This document shows, piece by piece, positions 1 through 9,423 of a stretch of DNA of 64,000 bases (positions are counted from its first letter, which is position 1; each line of letters begins with the position of its first letter). Under the pieces are notes generated by a model that was not told the DNA's origin, did no database searches, and worked only from the letters and a program-made list of their open reading frames with translations. The translations under genes were made by a program, and so were the position numbers. Source of the stretch: Salvia splendens (taxonomy: Eukaryota; Streptophyta; Magnoliopsida; Lamiales; Lamiaceae); the NCBI RefSeq assembly GCF_004379255.2, contig NC_056040.1:24068120-24132119 (forward strand), in the 5' to 3' direction.

Positions 1-199
1 ATCATAATTACTCTTATAAAACTAACTAATCATAATAGAAAACCCTAATCCTCACAATCAAGAAGTATAAGTAATTAATTATCCTCCCTTAATCCTAATC
101 AAGCAAGTTGCAACCTTCCAAAAACTTGAAGTGATTAATTTCATCAAAACCATCCAAAAACTCATCTCCTCCTGATTTTCCACTCATCCAAAACTCTTC

Positions 200-813
200 T
201 GATGGTTTGGCGAATTTTTGATGGTGATGAATGCAGGAAAATACAGATCACGACACAGAGATTTACGTGGTTCGATTTACTGAGGTAAATCTACGTCCAC
301 GGGAAGAAAAGAGGGCAGAGTTGTATTGCTTGATCTGTTTTCTACAGCTTACAATACAGACTTGCTATTTGATATTTTATCTCTAGAGAGCTTCTTTAGA
401 ACTTAACCCTTTTCTATCTGATCTAAGTTCTATTTATACATTGAACTAAGATCGTGGCTTGCATCACCACTAATGATGGTTGTGGATGTCGTGGAGGTCA
501 TGGAGATCCTGCATGGGTCCACTATCTTGCATGAGATCCTGCATGAGTCCACTATCTCTGTACTTGGTCCACTATCCTGCATGTGATCCTGCATGAGTTG
601 ACTATCTTCCAGTTCGGTCGAATACTGAGACCGAACTGCTGAACTATTGCCGAGCAGCTTTAGCCGATCTGAGAGTAGAGCTTGACTGGTCGGCTTTTAC
701 CGAGCTGTAGGCTGGGGCCGAACTCTTTGGTAATGCCGAACTGATACTCTTCCTTGGGCTTTGGGCTGATGGGTCGTCACTGCTGTTGGGCTTGTTTAGT
801 CCGTACCCCATCA
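200..813 (-). repeat. 3' LTR of the Tat-type element
   Basis: 614 bp, TGATGG...CCATCA. It contains a block of degenerate tandem copies of GATCCTGCATGAGTCCACTATC near 505-610, and a U5-type motif at 252-303 (minus-strand CCCGTGGACGTAG followed by GAACCACGTAAATC) that recurs in the copia LTRs. It differs from the other LTR at one base in my reading. Confidence 0.95.
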
Positions 814-830
814 CTACCCCCCCCGAAAAA
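814..830 (-). other. Polypurine tract of the Tat-type element
   Basis: Next to the 3' LTR the minus strand reads TTTTTCGGGGGGGGTAG, a G-run ending at the LTR boundary where plus-strand synthesis would be primed. Confidence 0.75.
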
Positions 831-929
831 CGAAGTGAATCACTTCGGCGAAGCGAGTCACTTTGGCATTCTGGATAAAGGTACGGGGTAAGTTGATGTT
901 TGTCCTCGGTCTTATGAAGTAAACTCTTC

Positions 930-1381
930 TTTGACCGGACTTGGTTTGTGTCCTAATTTGGCGAGTTTTATCGCTCGGATCGGACTTTCCGTTGTCCTAA
1001 TTTGGGGATCGGACTTTCCCTTGTCCTAATTCGGCGAGTTTTATCGCGTGGATCGGACTTTCCCTTGTCCTAATTCAGGCAAGTTTTATCGCGTGAATCG
1101 GACTTTTGTTGCAGTTCGTTTCAGACGAAGCGCTTGATTCTTAAGCTGAATTGTGGTCTTGTATCCTCTTTAGAAGCTTGGACTTCACAATCGTTGGCTT
1201 ATTGCAGTTCGTTTCAGACGAACTGCTTGTTTAAGCTGAATTGTGGTCTTGTATCCTCTTTAGAAGCTTTGACTTCACAATCGTTGGCTTATTGCAGTTC
1301 GTTTCAGACGAACTGCTTGTTTAAGCTGAATTGTGGTCTTGTATCCTCTTTAGAAGCTTTGACTCACAATCGTTGGCTTGT
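930..1381. repeat. Two tandem-repeat arrays between pol and the 3' LTR
   Basis: Positions 1109-1381 hold three copies of a 90-93-bp unit beginning TTGCAGTTCGTTTCAGACGA (starts 1109, 1202, 1292). Positions about 930-1108 hold a second array built on CGGACTTTCCCTTGTCCTAA and GGCGAGTTTTATCGC. Short variable arrays between pol and the 3' LTR are a known habit of Tat-lineage elements. Open frames seen here are by-products of the repeats. Confidence 0.85.
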
Positions 1382-1565
1382 ATATGTTCTAAGAAGGGGA
1401 TCAGCCTTCGAAGAACAAGATACCTCAGTAACATTTGTAAGAGACGACACGCACAGAGACAGACAAAACACACAGACAAAACGCACAGAGACAAACAAAG
1501 ACCAAGCAAACCAAAGAAAGCACATTGACCGAACAGGACTCAAGACTGACTGACCGGACTGTCTC

Positions 1566-4500
1566 TTACAAATGGAACTTCTTGAGGTTGGAAATGTGCC
1601 ATGTTCGGGGTACCTGTTCTCCTGACATGTGAGCCAATTTGTAAGACCCTTTGCCGAGGACTTCTGACACCCGATACGGACCTTCCCATGTGGGTTCGAG
1701 CTTGCCCAGCTTTTCTGCTCGGCTTACTTCGTTGTTTCTCAAGACGAGATCTCCCACTTGAAATTGCAGCTTCTTCACCCTTTGGTTGTAATACCGGGCT
1801 ACTTGCTCCTTGTACTTGGCTGCTTTTATGCATGCCAATTCTCTTCTTTCTTCGGCAAGATCTAGCTCGGCTCTCAGTCCGTCGTCATTCATTTCTGCTG
1901 AGAAATTTAGAGTTCGGGGACTGGGTATGCCGATCTCCACCGGAATTACGGCTTCAGTGCCGTACACAAGACTGTACGGAGTTTCACCGTTGGAGGTTGT
2001 GGGTGTAGTTCGGTAGGACCATAGGACTTGAGGGAGATTTTCTACCCATTGTCCTTTGGCTTGTTCTAACCGAGCTTTTAACCCTTTCACCAGGATACGA
2101 TTTGTTACCTCCGTTTGTCCGTTTGCTTGTGGATGAGAGACCGAAGTGAACCGCTGTTGAATATTCAGCTCTTGGCACCAATTCTTGAACGTCTTGTCGG
2201 TGAACTGAGTCCCGTTATCCGAGATGAGGATGTGGGGTATGCCAAATCGGCACACTATGTTCTTCCAGACGAAATCCAATGCCTTCGAGCTCGTTATCGT
2301 AGCTAATGGTTCAGCTTCCACCCACTTCGTAAAGTAGTCCACGGCAACGATTAGGAATTTTATTTGCCGAGGAGCTTGTGGTAGTGGTCCTACTATGTCT
2401 ATACCCCATTGTATAAAAGGCCAAGGGCTTTGCATGGTGGATAGATCGGTCTGCGGCATCCTTGGGATATTTGCATGGATTTGGCACTTCGGGCATGTCT
2501 TGACGAGCTGCACTGCTTCTTGTACCAAGGTTGGCCAATAATATCCCCATCTTAGAACTTTTTTAGCTAAAGCTCTAGCTCCGATGTGGCTGCCGCACGA
2601 TCCTTCATGAACTTCACTGAGGATGTAGTCCGTCTCTTCTGGCCCTATACATCGTAATAACGGCTGAAGGTAGGACTTTCTGTATAAGACTCCTCCATGA
2701 AGTTCGTACCGAAGTGCTCGGCATGTGATTTTCCGAGCTTCTCTCTTATCCTCGGGCAGTTGTCCTTGATCTAGATACTGTAAGATCGGCGTCATCCAGT
2801 TCGGCGAGCTGGTTACTGAATGTACCTCAGCTTCATCAATGCTTCGATGCATCAATTCCTCCACCTTTGAGCTTGGACATGCGGCTAACTTACTTAAAGT
2901 ATCTGCTCGGCTGTTTTCTGCTCTGGGAATGCGGATTATCCGAAAATAAGAGAAACTTCGGCTAATGCTTTGCGCTTTGTCTAAATATTTCCTCATCCTC
3001 TCATCACGGGCTTCACTTGTACCCAACATGTGATTCACTATGACTTGTGAATCACAATGGATTTTGAGAGACTTGATACATAGACTTTGCGCTAGCTGGA
3101 GTCCGGCAAGGAGGGCTTCGTATTCGGCTTCGTTATTAGTGGTTGGGAATGAGAACCGAAGTGAATAGGTTACCTCGTGTCCATCGGGAGCGATAAGCAG
3201 AATACCAGCTCCACTTCCCGTTTTATTCGAAGCTCCATCTACGAATCCGCTCCAGCAGTCCGGCGGCTCTTCTTCGGATTCCAAGGGCTGTGCTAGTTCG
3301 GCATTGGCAGAATTTTTCTGTTCGGCAATGACAGGGATTGCTTGATCGAACTTGGCCTCTGCAAGAAAATCTGCCAAGGCTTGTCCCTTGATGGCTTTTC
3401 GAGGTAGGTACTCGATTGAGTGTTCTCCCAGCTCTATGGCCCATTTGGCGATTCTGCCTGATGCTTCTGGCTTGGTCAAAACTTGCCGAAGAGGCAGATC
3501 GGTTAAGACGCATACCTTGTGAGCATAGAAGTATGGCCGCAGTCTCCTTGCTGCATTTACTAACGCCAGAGCAATTTTTTCCAGAGGTTGATACCTTGTT
3601 TCTGGACCTCTTAATGCTCGGCTTGTAAAGTAGATGGGAAACTGCTTTAGGCCTTCTTCTCGTACAAGCACCGCGCTAATGGTTTGATCGGATGCCGCTA
3701 AGTATAAGAAAATCACTTCGGCATCTGTTGGAGCAGAGAGAATTGGAAGCTCGGCTAAATAACTTTTGAGCTCGTCAAAAGCCTTTTTCTGCTCGGCTCC
3801 CCACTCAAACTTTGGTGCCTTTTTTAACACTTTGAAGAACGGCAGTTGCTTTTCGGCTGCTTGGGAAAGGAATCTATTCAATGCGGCTAGACATCCAGTT
3901 AGTCTTTGCACATCGTGTATGGACTTCGGCATCGCCATGTTCTGAATAACTTGAACTTTTGAGGGATTTGCCTTGAGTCCGTCCTTTGAAACCCAACAAC
4001 CCAGAAATTTTCCCGAATCTACCAAAAAGGTACATTTTTGGGGGTTGAGTTTGAGGTTGGCTTTTCGGAGCACGTCGAGAGTGGATTTGAGGTTGTCTTC
4101 GTACTCCGAAGTGCTTTTGCTTTTGACAACTATGTCGTCGACATACACTTCAACCTGTTTTCCGATTAGGTGCCGAAAAAGCTTGTCTACCATCCTTTGA
4201 TAAGTGGCTCCGGCATTCTTTAAACCGAATGGCATCTTTTTATAAGCGAAAATGCCGAAATCGGTAATGAAAGCTGTTTTCGGAGCGTCACTCTCATCCA
4301 TCAACACTTGGTGATATCCTTTGTATAAATCAAGAAAACAGAAAATTTCGAAGCTGATCAAAGCTTCTACTTTTTTATCTATATTCGGAAGGGGATAGCA
4401 ATCTTTAGGACAGTGCTTGTTTAGATCGGTAAAATCTATGCACATCCGCCATCCTCCTTCTTTTTTCTTGATCATCACAGGATTGGCCACCCAAGAAGGA

Positions 4501-4829
4501 TATTTCACCTCGAATAGTACATCCGCTTTTAGTAATTGGCGGACTTCGTCATGGATGACTTGGCTTCTTTCTGCCGCAAAGAGTCTTTGCTTCTGTTTTA
4601 CTGGCCGGATTGAAGGATCAATATTTAACCGATGAGTGATTACCTCGGGGGGCACTCCGGTCATGTCCAACGGAGACCATGCAAAGACATCTTTGTACTC
4701 CTTGAGGAGCTGAATGGTCTTTTCCCGGAGTAGAGGCGTTCCTGCGAAGCCGATCTTGACCGTTCTGGATGGATCATCTTCGTATAACTGAACGGTCATT
4801 GAGTTCGGCTCTGAAGTGACTTCGGTCAT
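1566..4829 (-). CDS. pol: Pol (RT, RNase H, archaeal-type RNase H, integrase) of the Tat-type element
   Basis: 1087 codons from the first ATG. The same frame is open up to the gag TAG, so the protein is probably made as Gag-Pol. Reverse transcriptase has YVDD at 229-232. Ty3-type RNase H covers about 360-490. A second RNase H has GFVDGAS at 527-533, TTNNEAEYEAL at 563-573 and a CDSQ aspartate near 593. Integrase has an HHCC zinc finger (H741, H748, C779, C782) and the catalytic triad D811, D871, E907, with 35 residues between the last two. No chromodomain is visible after the integrase core. No internal stop or frameshift was found, so the element could be autonomous. Confidence 0.94.
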   Translation of the reverse strand: MTEVTSEPNSMTVQLYEDDPSRTVKIGFAGTPLLREKTIQLLKEYKDVFAWSPLDMTGVPPEVITHRLNIDPSIRPVKQKQRLFAAERSQVIHDEVRQLLKADVLFEVKYPSWVANPVMIKKKEGGWRMCIDFTDLNKHCPKDCYPLPNIDKKVEALISFEIFCFLDLYKGYHQVLMDESDAPKTAFITDFGIFAYKKMPFGLKNAGATYQRMVDKLFRHLIGKQVEVYVDDIVVKSKSTSEYEDNLKSTLDVLRKANLKLNPQKCTFLVDSGKFLGCWVSKDGLKANPSKVQVIQNMAMPKSIHDVQRLTGCLAALNRFLSQAAEKQLPFFKVLKKAPKFEWGAEQKKAFDELKSYLAELPILSAPTDAEVIFLYLAASDQTISAVLVREEGLKQFPIYFTSRALRGPETRYQPLEKIALALVNAARRLRPYFYAHKVCVLTDLPLRQVLTKPEASGRIAKWAIELGEHSIEYLPRKAIKGQALADFLAEAKFDQAIPVIAEQKNSANAELAQPLESEEEPPDCWSGFVDGASNKTGSGAGILLIAPDGHEVTYSLRFSFPTTNNEAEYEALLAGLQLAQSLCIKSLKIHCDSQVIVNHMLGTSEARDERMRKYLDKAQSISRSFSYFRIIRIPRAENSRADTLSKLAACPSSKVEELMHRSIDEAEVHSVTSSPNWMTPILQYLDQGQLPEDKREARKITCRALRYELHGGVLYRKSYLQPLLRCIGPEETDYILSEVHEGSCGSHIGARALAKKVLRWGYYWPTLVQEAVQLVKTCPKCQIHANIPRMPQTDLSTMQSPWPFIQWGIDIVGPLPQAPRQIKFLIVAVDYFTKWVEAEPLATITSSKALDFVWKNIVCRFGIPHILISDNGTQFTDKTFKNWCQELNIQQRFTSVSHPQANGQTEVTNRILVKGLKARLEQAKGQWVENLPQVLWSYRTTPTTSNGETPYSLVYGTEAVIPVEIGIPSPRTLNFSAEMNDDGLRAELDLAEERRELACIKAAKYKEQVARYYNQRVKKLQFQVGDLVLRNNEVSRAEKLGKLEPTWEGPYRVSEVLGKGSYKLAHMSGEQVPRTWHISNLKKFHL

Positions 4830-4853
4830 CTCGCTTGCCTCTGACTCCGGTTG

Positions 4854-4865
4854 CTGTGATTGCTA
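4854..4865 (-). promoter_or_regulatory. Candidate gag-pol stop-codon readthrough site
   Basis: The minus strand reads GCA TAG CAA TCA CAG. The six bases after the amber codon fit CARYYA, the context that drives readthrough in tobamovirus replicase genes. Gag and pol are in the same frame and the 33 bases between the TAG and the pol ATG are open. Confidence 0.6.
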
Positions 4866-6941
4866 TGCTTGATGGTGCCGAACTGATTGCTCGGCACTTT
4901 TAAGCGCAATCTGTAGACATTCTTTTGCTCTCTTTTGATCACCTCGGATGACCGCTATCCCACCTTTAGTGGGGATCTTGATGGTGAGGTGATAAGTAGA
5001 GCAAACGGCCCGAACTGTGTTGAGCCAGTCTCTCCCCAGGATGATGTTGTACGGGGACCGAGCTTTCACCACAAAGAACTCGATCATCGTATTGGAGCTT
5101 GTAGGCGCTTTTCCCACCGTGATCGGAAGGCTGATAATACCTTCAGGGCGGGTGTCCTCCTGGGCGAAACTTTTCAGAGGAAGTGGAGCCGGACTGAGCC
5201 GAGCTGGATCCACTTCCATTTTATCGAAACATTCTTTAAAAAGAATGCTGACTGACGCTCCTGTATCCACAAATACTCTGTGGATCAGTTTGTTTGCCAC
5301 TCCGGCTTGAATGACAATAGCGTCTTGGTGAGGAGAGATGGCTGGGACGGGATCGGCATCTGAAAATGTAATCACTTCGTCTTTCTTCAGCCTTTTATGT
5401 GTTGGCTCCTCTTGATTGGAACCTCTGCGTTCTGCTTTTAGGGACGACTTAGTCTTCCCGGCAGGGAGAGCATCAATAGTCTGGATTACTCCATCATATT
5501 GCGGCTCGTCGTCGTCTTCGGGATCCTCATGCCTTTTCGGATCCTGAGGATTGCAGTTCGCACCTCTCTGCCTTTTGTTCTTTTTCGGCTGCTTGCTTTG
5601 GTATTTTTTTAACGTTCCTGTTTTCACAAGAACATCAATACCTGCAGCCAAATTTCGGCACTCCTCGGTATCGTGACCGTGGGCTTGATGGAAGGAGCAA
5701 TATTGATCCTGAGGTCGCCGCGCGGCTGATTTCGTCATCCGCTTTGGTTTTTCGAACATATCGGAATGTAGTTCGAAAATTTCCGCTCTTGACTTGTTTA
5801 ATGGTACGAACTGAGCGGGCGGCTTCTCAGGATTGAGACGTGGCCCCAATCTGCCTTGTACCGGTGCCCTTTGAATTCTTTCAAAAGGAGTTCGGCGAGG
5901 AAGCACCTGGCCGCTTTGATCGGGCTTCTTTTTCTCTTCTCGGGATGAGCTGTCTAAAGACCGTTTTCGACGGTCTGCCTCATCCGCACGGGAAAACTGG
6001 TCCGCAATGTCCCACATTTCTTGAGCTGTTTGCGGACCGCACTCCACGAGCTTTCTGTAGAGAGCTCCGGGCAGGATTCCATTTTGGAATGCCGAAATGA
6101 CAAGTAGATCATTGAGATTATCTACTTGTAGGCATTCCTTATGGAATCTCGTCAGGAAGTCGCTGATCTTTTCGTCGCGACCTTGACGTATAGAAAGCAG
6201 CTGAGCCGAAGTAATTCGGGCTTCCGCTTTCTGAAAGAACCTCCTGTGGAAAGCATCCATTAGATCTCGGTAGGATCTAATGCTGCCTTGAGGAAGGCTG
6301 TCGAACCACCTTCTGGCGTTCCCGATGAGCAGCTCGGGGAACAGCTTGCACATATGGACCTCATTGAGACCCTGGTTCGCCATATTATATTGATAGCATC
6401 CCAAGAAGTCATGAGGATCCACTAGCCCGTCATAAGTCATTGACGGTGTCCGGTAGTTCCGCGGCAAAGGAGTTCGGGTGATATCGTCCGAGAACGGAGT
6501 CTTTAATGCTCCGTACATGGCGAACCCGACATCTCTTCGGTACGGAGGAGATGGAGTTCTCCTGTGGTTCCGGTACCGAGGAGGAACAGGAACATGTCGG
6601 GGTTGAGGATTCTTTCTCCTGGAAGACACGTCACTACTGCGGTAGTGACTTTCATGTCTGGATGAGGAGGGAGAATCCGCCGTTGTCTTCTCCGGCTGTT
6701 GGCTCTTCTGCAGGAAGGTTAAGAACTCCTCCTGCTTCTCGGCCAAGAACAGCTTGACAGCTTCATTTAAATCGGGCTGCTGGGAAGACTCGGTGCGATC
6801 TCTCCTGGAGTGGCTTGTTCCTTCTTCGTGAGAACCGGAGGTAGATGTCTCCCGAGGCCGTTTTTCAGACCTGCGAGCTGGACTAGCTTCCTCACGGTTA
6901 TCACGAACGGTATTACGGGTAGTATGTGATCTGGTATGCAT
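4863..6941 (-). CDS. gag: Gag-protease polyprotein of the Tat-type element
   Basis: 692 codons. Residues about 1-130 are basic, S/R/P-rich and disordered. A retrotransposon Gag domain covers about 170-330. A CX2H-type zinc knuckle typical of Tat gags (YCSFHQAHGHDTEEC) lies near 414-428. An aspartic protease follows, with VDTGASVS at 558-565 and ILGRDWL at 634-640. The start at 6941 is only about 76 bp from the LTR, a very short leader. The frame ends in TAG at 4863-4865; the next codons CAA TCA continue in the same frame into pol, so a Gag-Pol fusion could form by stop-codon readthrough. Gag would form the cytoplasmic particle and the protease would mature it. Confidence 0.93.
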   Translation of the reverse strand: MHTRSHTTRNTVRDNREEASPARRSEKRPRETSTSGSHEEGTSHSRRDRTESSQQPDLNEAVKLFLAEKQEEFLTFLQKSQQPEKTTADSPSSSRHESHYRSSDVSSRRKNPQPRHVPVPPRYRNHRRTPSPPYRRDVGFAMYGALKTPFSDDITRTPLPRNYRTPSMTYDGLVDPHDFLGCYQYNMANQGLNEVHMCKLFPELLIGNARRWFDSLPQGSIRSYRDLMDAFHRRFFQKAEARITSAQLLSIRQGRDEKISDFLTRFHKECLQVDNLNDLLVISAFQNGILPGALYRKLVECGPQTAQEMWDIADQFSRADEADRRKRSLDSSSREEKKKPDQSGQVLPRRTPFERIQRAPVQGRLGPRLNPEKPPAQFVPLNKSRAEIFELHSDMFEKPKRMTKSAARRPQDQYCSFHQAHGHDTEECRNLAAGIDVLVKTGTLKKYQSKQPKKNKRQRGANCNPQDPKRHEDPEDDDEPQYDGVIQTIDALPAGKTKSSLKAERRGSNQEEPTHKRLKKDEVITFSDADPVPAISPHQDAIVIQAGVANKLIHRVFVDTGASVSILFKECFDKMEVDPARLSPAPLPLKSFAQEDTRPEGIISLPITVGKAPTSSNTMIEFFVVKARSPYNIILGRDWLNTVRAVCSTYHLTIKIPTKGGIAVIRGDQKRAKECLQIALKSAEQSVRHHQA

Positions 6942-6997
6942 TTTTTTGGGGTGGAAAAAGGGTCAAAAATTCGCTTTATCACAAATTTGGTTCTCTG

Positions 6998-7016
6998 TTT
7001 CCCACAGACGGCGCCA
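6998..7016 (-). other. Primer-binding site of the Tat-type element
   Basis: One base after the 5' LTR the minus strand reads TGGCGCCGTCTGTGGGAA. This complements a tRNA ending in CCA with discriminator G, acceptor strand AGACGGC and T-stem CCCAC. From memory that fits plant tRNA-Lys(UUU). The same 18-19 bases follow the copia LTR at 32943. Confidence 0.85.
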
Positions 7017-7017
7017 G

Positions 7018-7631
7018 TGATGGTTTGGCGAATTTTTGATGGTGATGAATGCAGGAAAATACAGATCACGACACAGAGATTTACGTGGTTCGATTTACTG
7101 AGGTAAATCTACGTCCACGGGAAGAAAAGAGGGCAGAGTTGTATTGCTTGATCTGTTTTCTACAGCTTACAATACAGACTTGCTATTTGATATTTTATCT
7201 CTAGAGAGCTTCTTTAGAACTTAACCCTTTTCTATCTGATCTAAGTTCTATTTATACATTGAACTAAGATCGTGGCTTGCATCACCACTAATGATGGTTG
7301 TGGATGTCGTGGAGGTCATGGAGATCCTGCATGGGTCCACTATCTTGCATGAGATCCTGCATGAGTCCACTATCTCTGTACTTGGTCCACTATCCTGCAT
7401 GTGATCCTGCATGAGTTGACTATCTTCCAGTTCGGTCGAATACTGAGACCGAACTGCTGAACTATTGCCGAGCAGCTTTAGCCGATCTGAGAGTAGAGCT
7501 TGACTGGTCGGCTTTTACCGAGCTGTAGGCTGGGGCCGAACTCTTTGGTAATGCCGAACTGATACTCTTCCTTGGGCTTTGGGCTGATGGGCCGTCACTG
7601 CTGTTGGGCTTGTTTAGTCCGTACCCCATCA
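7018..7631 (-). repeat. 5' LTR of the Tat-type element
   Basis: 614 bp, the same length and ends as the copy at 200-813. On the minus strand this LTR precedes the PBS and gag, so it should hold the active promoter. It also supplies the stop codon (7595-7597) that now ends the truncated VQ reading frame. Confidence 0.95.
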
Positions 7632-7876
7632 TCTTCCTTGCTTGAAGGCAAAATTCTTGCATCTTTCTTTCGCAATCCTTTCGTTTTCTCGGGTTTCCCG
7701 GTGAGCCTCTGCACAAGCTCCCTGAAGTTTGCAGCATCGGTCTTGATGATTTCCGGTGCAAATATGTGGATTATTCGGATTTTCTGCTTCGTCTTTGAAA
7801 TCGCTCGTGAGTTTCGATGCATGGCTAGGTTTGATGAGGCTGTTTTTGGGCAGTAGATTTGAATTTGATCTTCCAT

Positions 7877-8687
7877 AGTAATGTTGTTTGTGAGATTGAG
7901 AGAGGAGAGTTGATTTTTAAGAGGAGGAGTTGGGATGTTTATTTATATAAGTGGGAATTGTAGAAGTTTGTTTATTGAATAGTTGACAACATAGGTAGAA
8001 CATTAAAATAAGAGGAAAAAAACAGCTAAGAAGTCTACCTGCTGAGGCAAAAATTGGGTGAACTTTGTTATGACATATGAGTGAGAGAGGTAATTAAATA
8101 AAGTAGTCCCTTTATCGTAGCAGTCTGATAGAAAAGATAGATAAGATAAAACGCGACAAAAAACATGTACTAACATTTTGGGTTATTTTAAATCAGATAA
8201 CTTCAAGATAGATGACTTATCTACTCTAGCAAATGAACCTCTTTGTAAATCAAGAGTGTCGTTATTGAAATGATGAAATGAGGGCTTTAGAGAGGGTTAA
8301 TTACCAACTTTCACATAGTTTGAAAATTAAGCATAATTTTTGAAAGGGTGCAACAACTCATCGTCACTTTTCACTATAAAAAGCTAATCTTTTAAGGACA
8401 TAAAAATAGAGACGCAACTACTTGCGTTGGAAAATTTTAAAAATTAACTGCAATTTAGGACGCAAAATAAAGTACCCCTAAGTTGAGGATGAATTATCTT
8501 AATATTTAGGTTTGATAAGAGCCTCCATTTGTACCCCATAATTTTAGTTAGGACATCAAGAATTAGGACACTTTTTGAAGCGTTGACGGTATAGTTAAAA
8601 ACACAAATTAACGTCTTTATTTGCATGAAAGAAATGTCTTATCCCTTTTTTTTCTTTATAGTGTTTCTATTTGTTGTAAAAATTATA
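7877..8687. other. Intergenic, upstream of the split VQ gene
   Basis: Apart from the VQ TATA box at 7941-7949 I see only AT-rich sequence here. Confidence 0.6.
7941..7949 (-). promoter_or_regulatory. TATA box of the split VQ gene
   Basis: The minus strand reads TATATAAAT about 65 bp upstream of the VQ start codon at 7876, a normal plant spacing allowing a short 5' UTR. The retroelement lies downstream, so the promoter looks untouched. Confidence 0.5.
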
Positions 8688-8976
8688 TAAGAGCGTTAGC
8701 AATGGGGCGCCCTAAGGGACGCCCTAAAGCCCGCCCTATGCATCGCCACGTCAGCATTTTATCCTCTTACCATTCCACCTGCAGTGGGGCGCCCTATAAG
8801 CCGCCCTAAAGGCCGTCCTATAGGTTTCACTATTGTTTTGTTAATTAATTTAAATGTTTTCAAATATGTCAATGCAAAATAATTAAAAAATACCACGATT
8901 AATTAAAAACGTCAAATCCTACATTGATTAAAAAAAAGTTTTACACCAGTTAGAAATGAAAAAAAAATTGACTACT

Positions 8977-9147
8977 CTACAAAAATCTCAACTTGCGGCG
9001 CAACTCATCGATCATCCCCTGGAGGTATTCGGGATCGTACTGCGTGTTGGAGTCGAATGATCGATATTCGTCAGGGTCTGTAACCGGCCAACGTGCATCA
9101 CCCCCAAACATCCGACTATTCGGACTTGGGTATTCACCGGAATCCAT
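8977..9147 (-). CDS. Short open frame in the Harbinger-like MITE
   Basis: 56 codons plus TAG, starting at an ATG 15 bp after TATAAAAT-like sequence on the minus strand. The product is acidic in its first half (MDSGEYPSPNSRMFGG) and ends in a basic helix-like stretch (MIDELRRKLRF). I do not recognise a domain. Given its host element it could be the start of the SANT/Myb-like ORF1 that accompanies Harbinger transposases; that is inference. It may not be expressed. Confidence 0.35.
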   Translation of the reverse strand: MDSGEYPSPNSRMFGGDARWPVTDPDEYRSFDSNTQYDPEYLQGMIDELRRKLRFL

Positions 9148-9423
9148 TTTATAGTGTAATTTGAGTGTGGAAAGTGAATGGAAAGGTTACAAATGAAGGT
9201 GGGGTAGGGGGTATTTATATAAATAAATTTTTCGAAATTATAAAAAAATAAAAATGCGTTGCATCGTCCGCGCCATCGTCCGCGTCGCCCACAGTGGGCG
9301 GACGATGCCCTATCGTCTGCGTATCATCCGCGGACGATCTATAGGGCGAGGGACGATGCATCGGGCATCGACCGCGCACCCACGGTGGGCGGACGATGGC
9401 GCGCCCGAGGCATCGGGCGGCCT

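Larger units (their letters stand above)
200..7631 (-). mobile_element. Full-length Ty3/gypsy retrotransposon, Tat type
   Basis: Two 614-bp LTRs (200-813 and 7018-7631) begin TGATGG and end CCATCA, and are flanked by a perfect 5-bp target duplication TCTTC. The internal region on the minus strand carries a PBS, a gag-protease frame, a pol frame (RT, RNase H, a second archaeal-type RNase H, integrase) and a purine tract. A second RNase H domain between RNase H and integrase is the known hallmark of the Tat lineage. I saw one LTR difference (t774 versus c7592), so the insertion is very recent. Both coding frames are open end to end. Insertion is in the sense orientation relative to the VQ gene it interrupts. 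Confidence 0.95.
95..7876 (-). pseudogene. VQ-motif protein gene, split by a Ty3/gypsy insertion
   Basis: VQ proteins are small plant regulators that bind WRKY factors or signalling proteins through FxxxVQxLTG. The 5' part (7876 down to 7632) encodes about 81 residues with the motif FRELVQRLTG after a basic KIRIIHIFAPEIIKTD stretch. The 3' part lies at 194 down to 95, beyond the retroelement. Removing the element and one TSD copy (TCTTC at 195-199 and 7632-7636) restores one open frame of 114 codons plus a TAG at 95-97. Its tail (EINHFKFLEG) matches the second VQ gene at 11748-12221 (EINHFPFLEG). As it stands, the frame reads 13 codons past the junction into the LTR and stops at 7595, giving a 93-residue product that keeps the VQ core but loses the C-terminal third. 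The relation to AtVQ17/VQ25-type proteins is an inference from memory. Confidence 0.88.

Noticed and set aside
1134..1553. Repetitive 139-codon open frame
   Set aside because: A product of the 90-bp tandem array downstream of the Tat-type pol; no start context or domain.
4863..4865. Reading the gag-pol TAG as a simple inactivating mutation
   Set aside because: It sits exactly between protease and RT, in a CARYYA context, in an otherwise intact very young element; readthrough is the better explanation.
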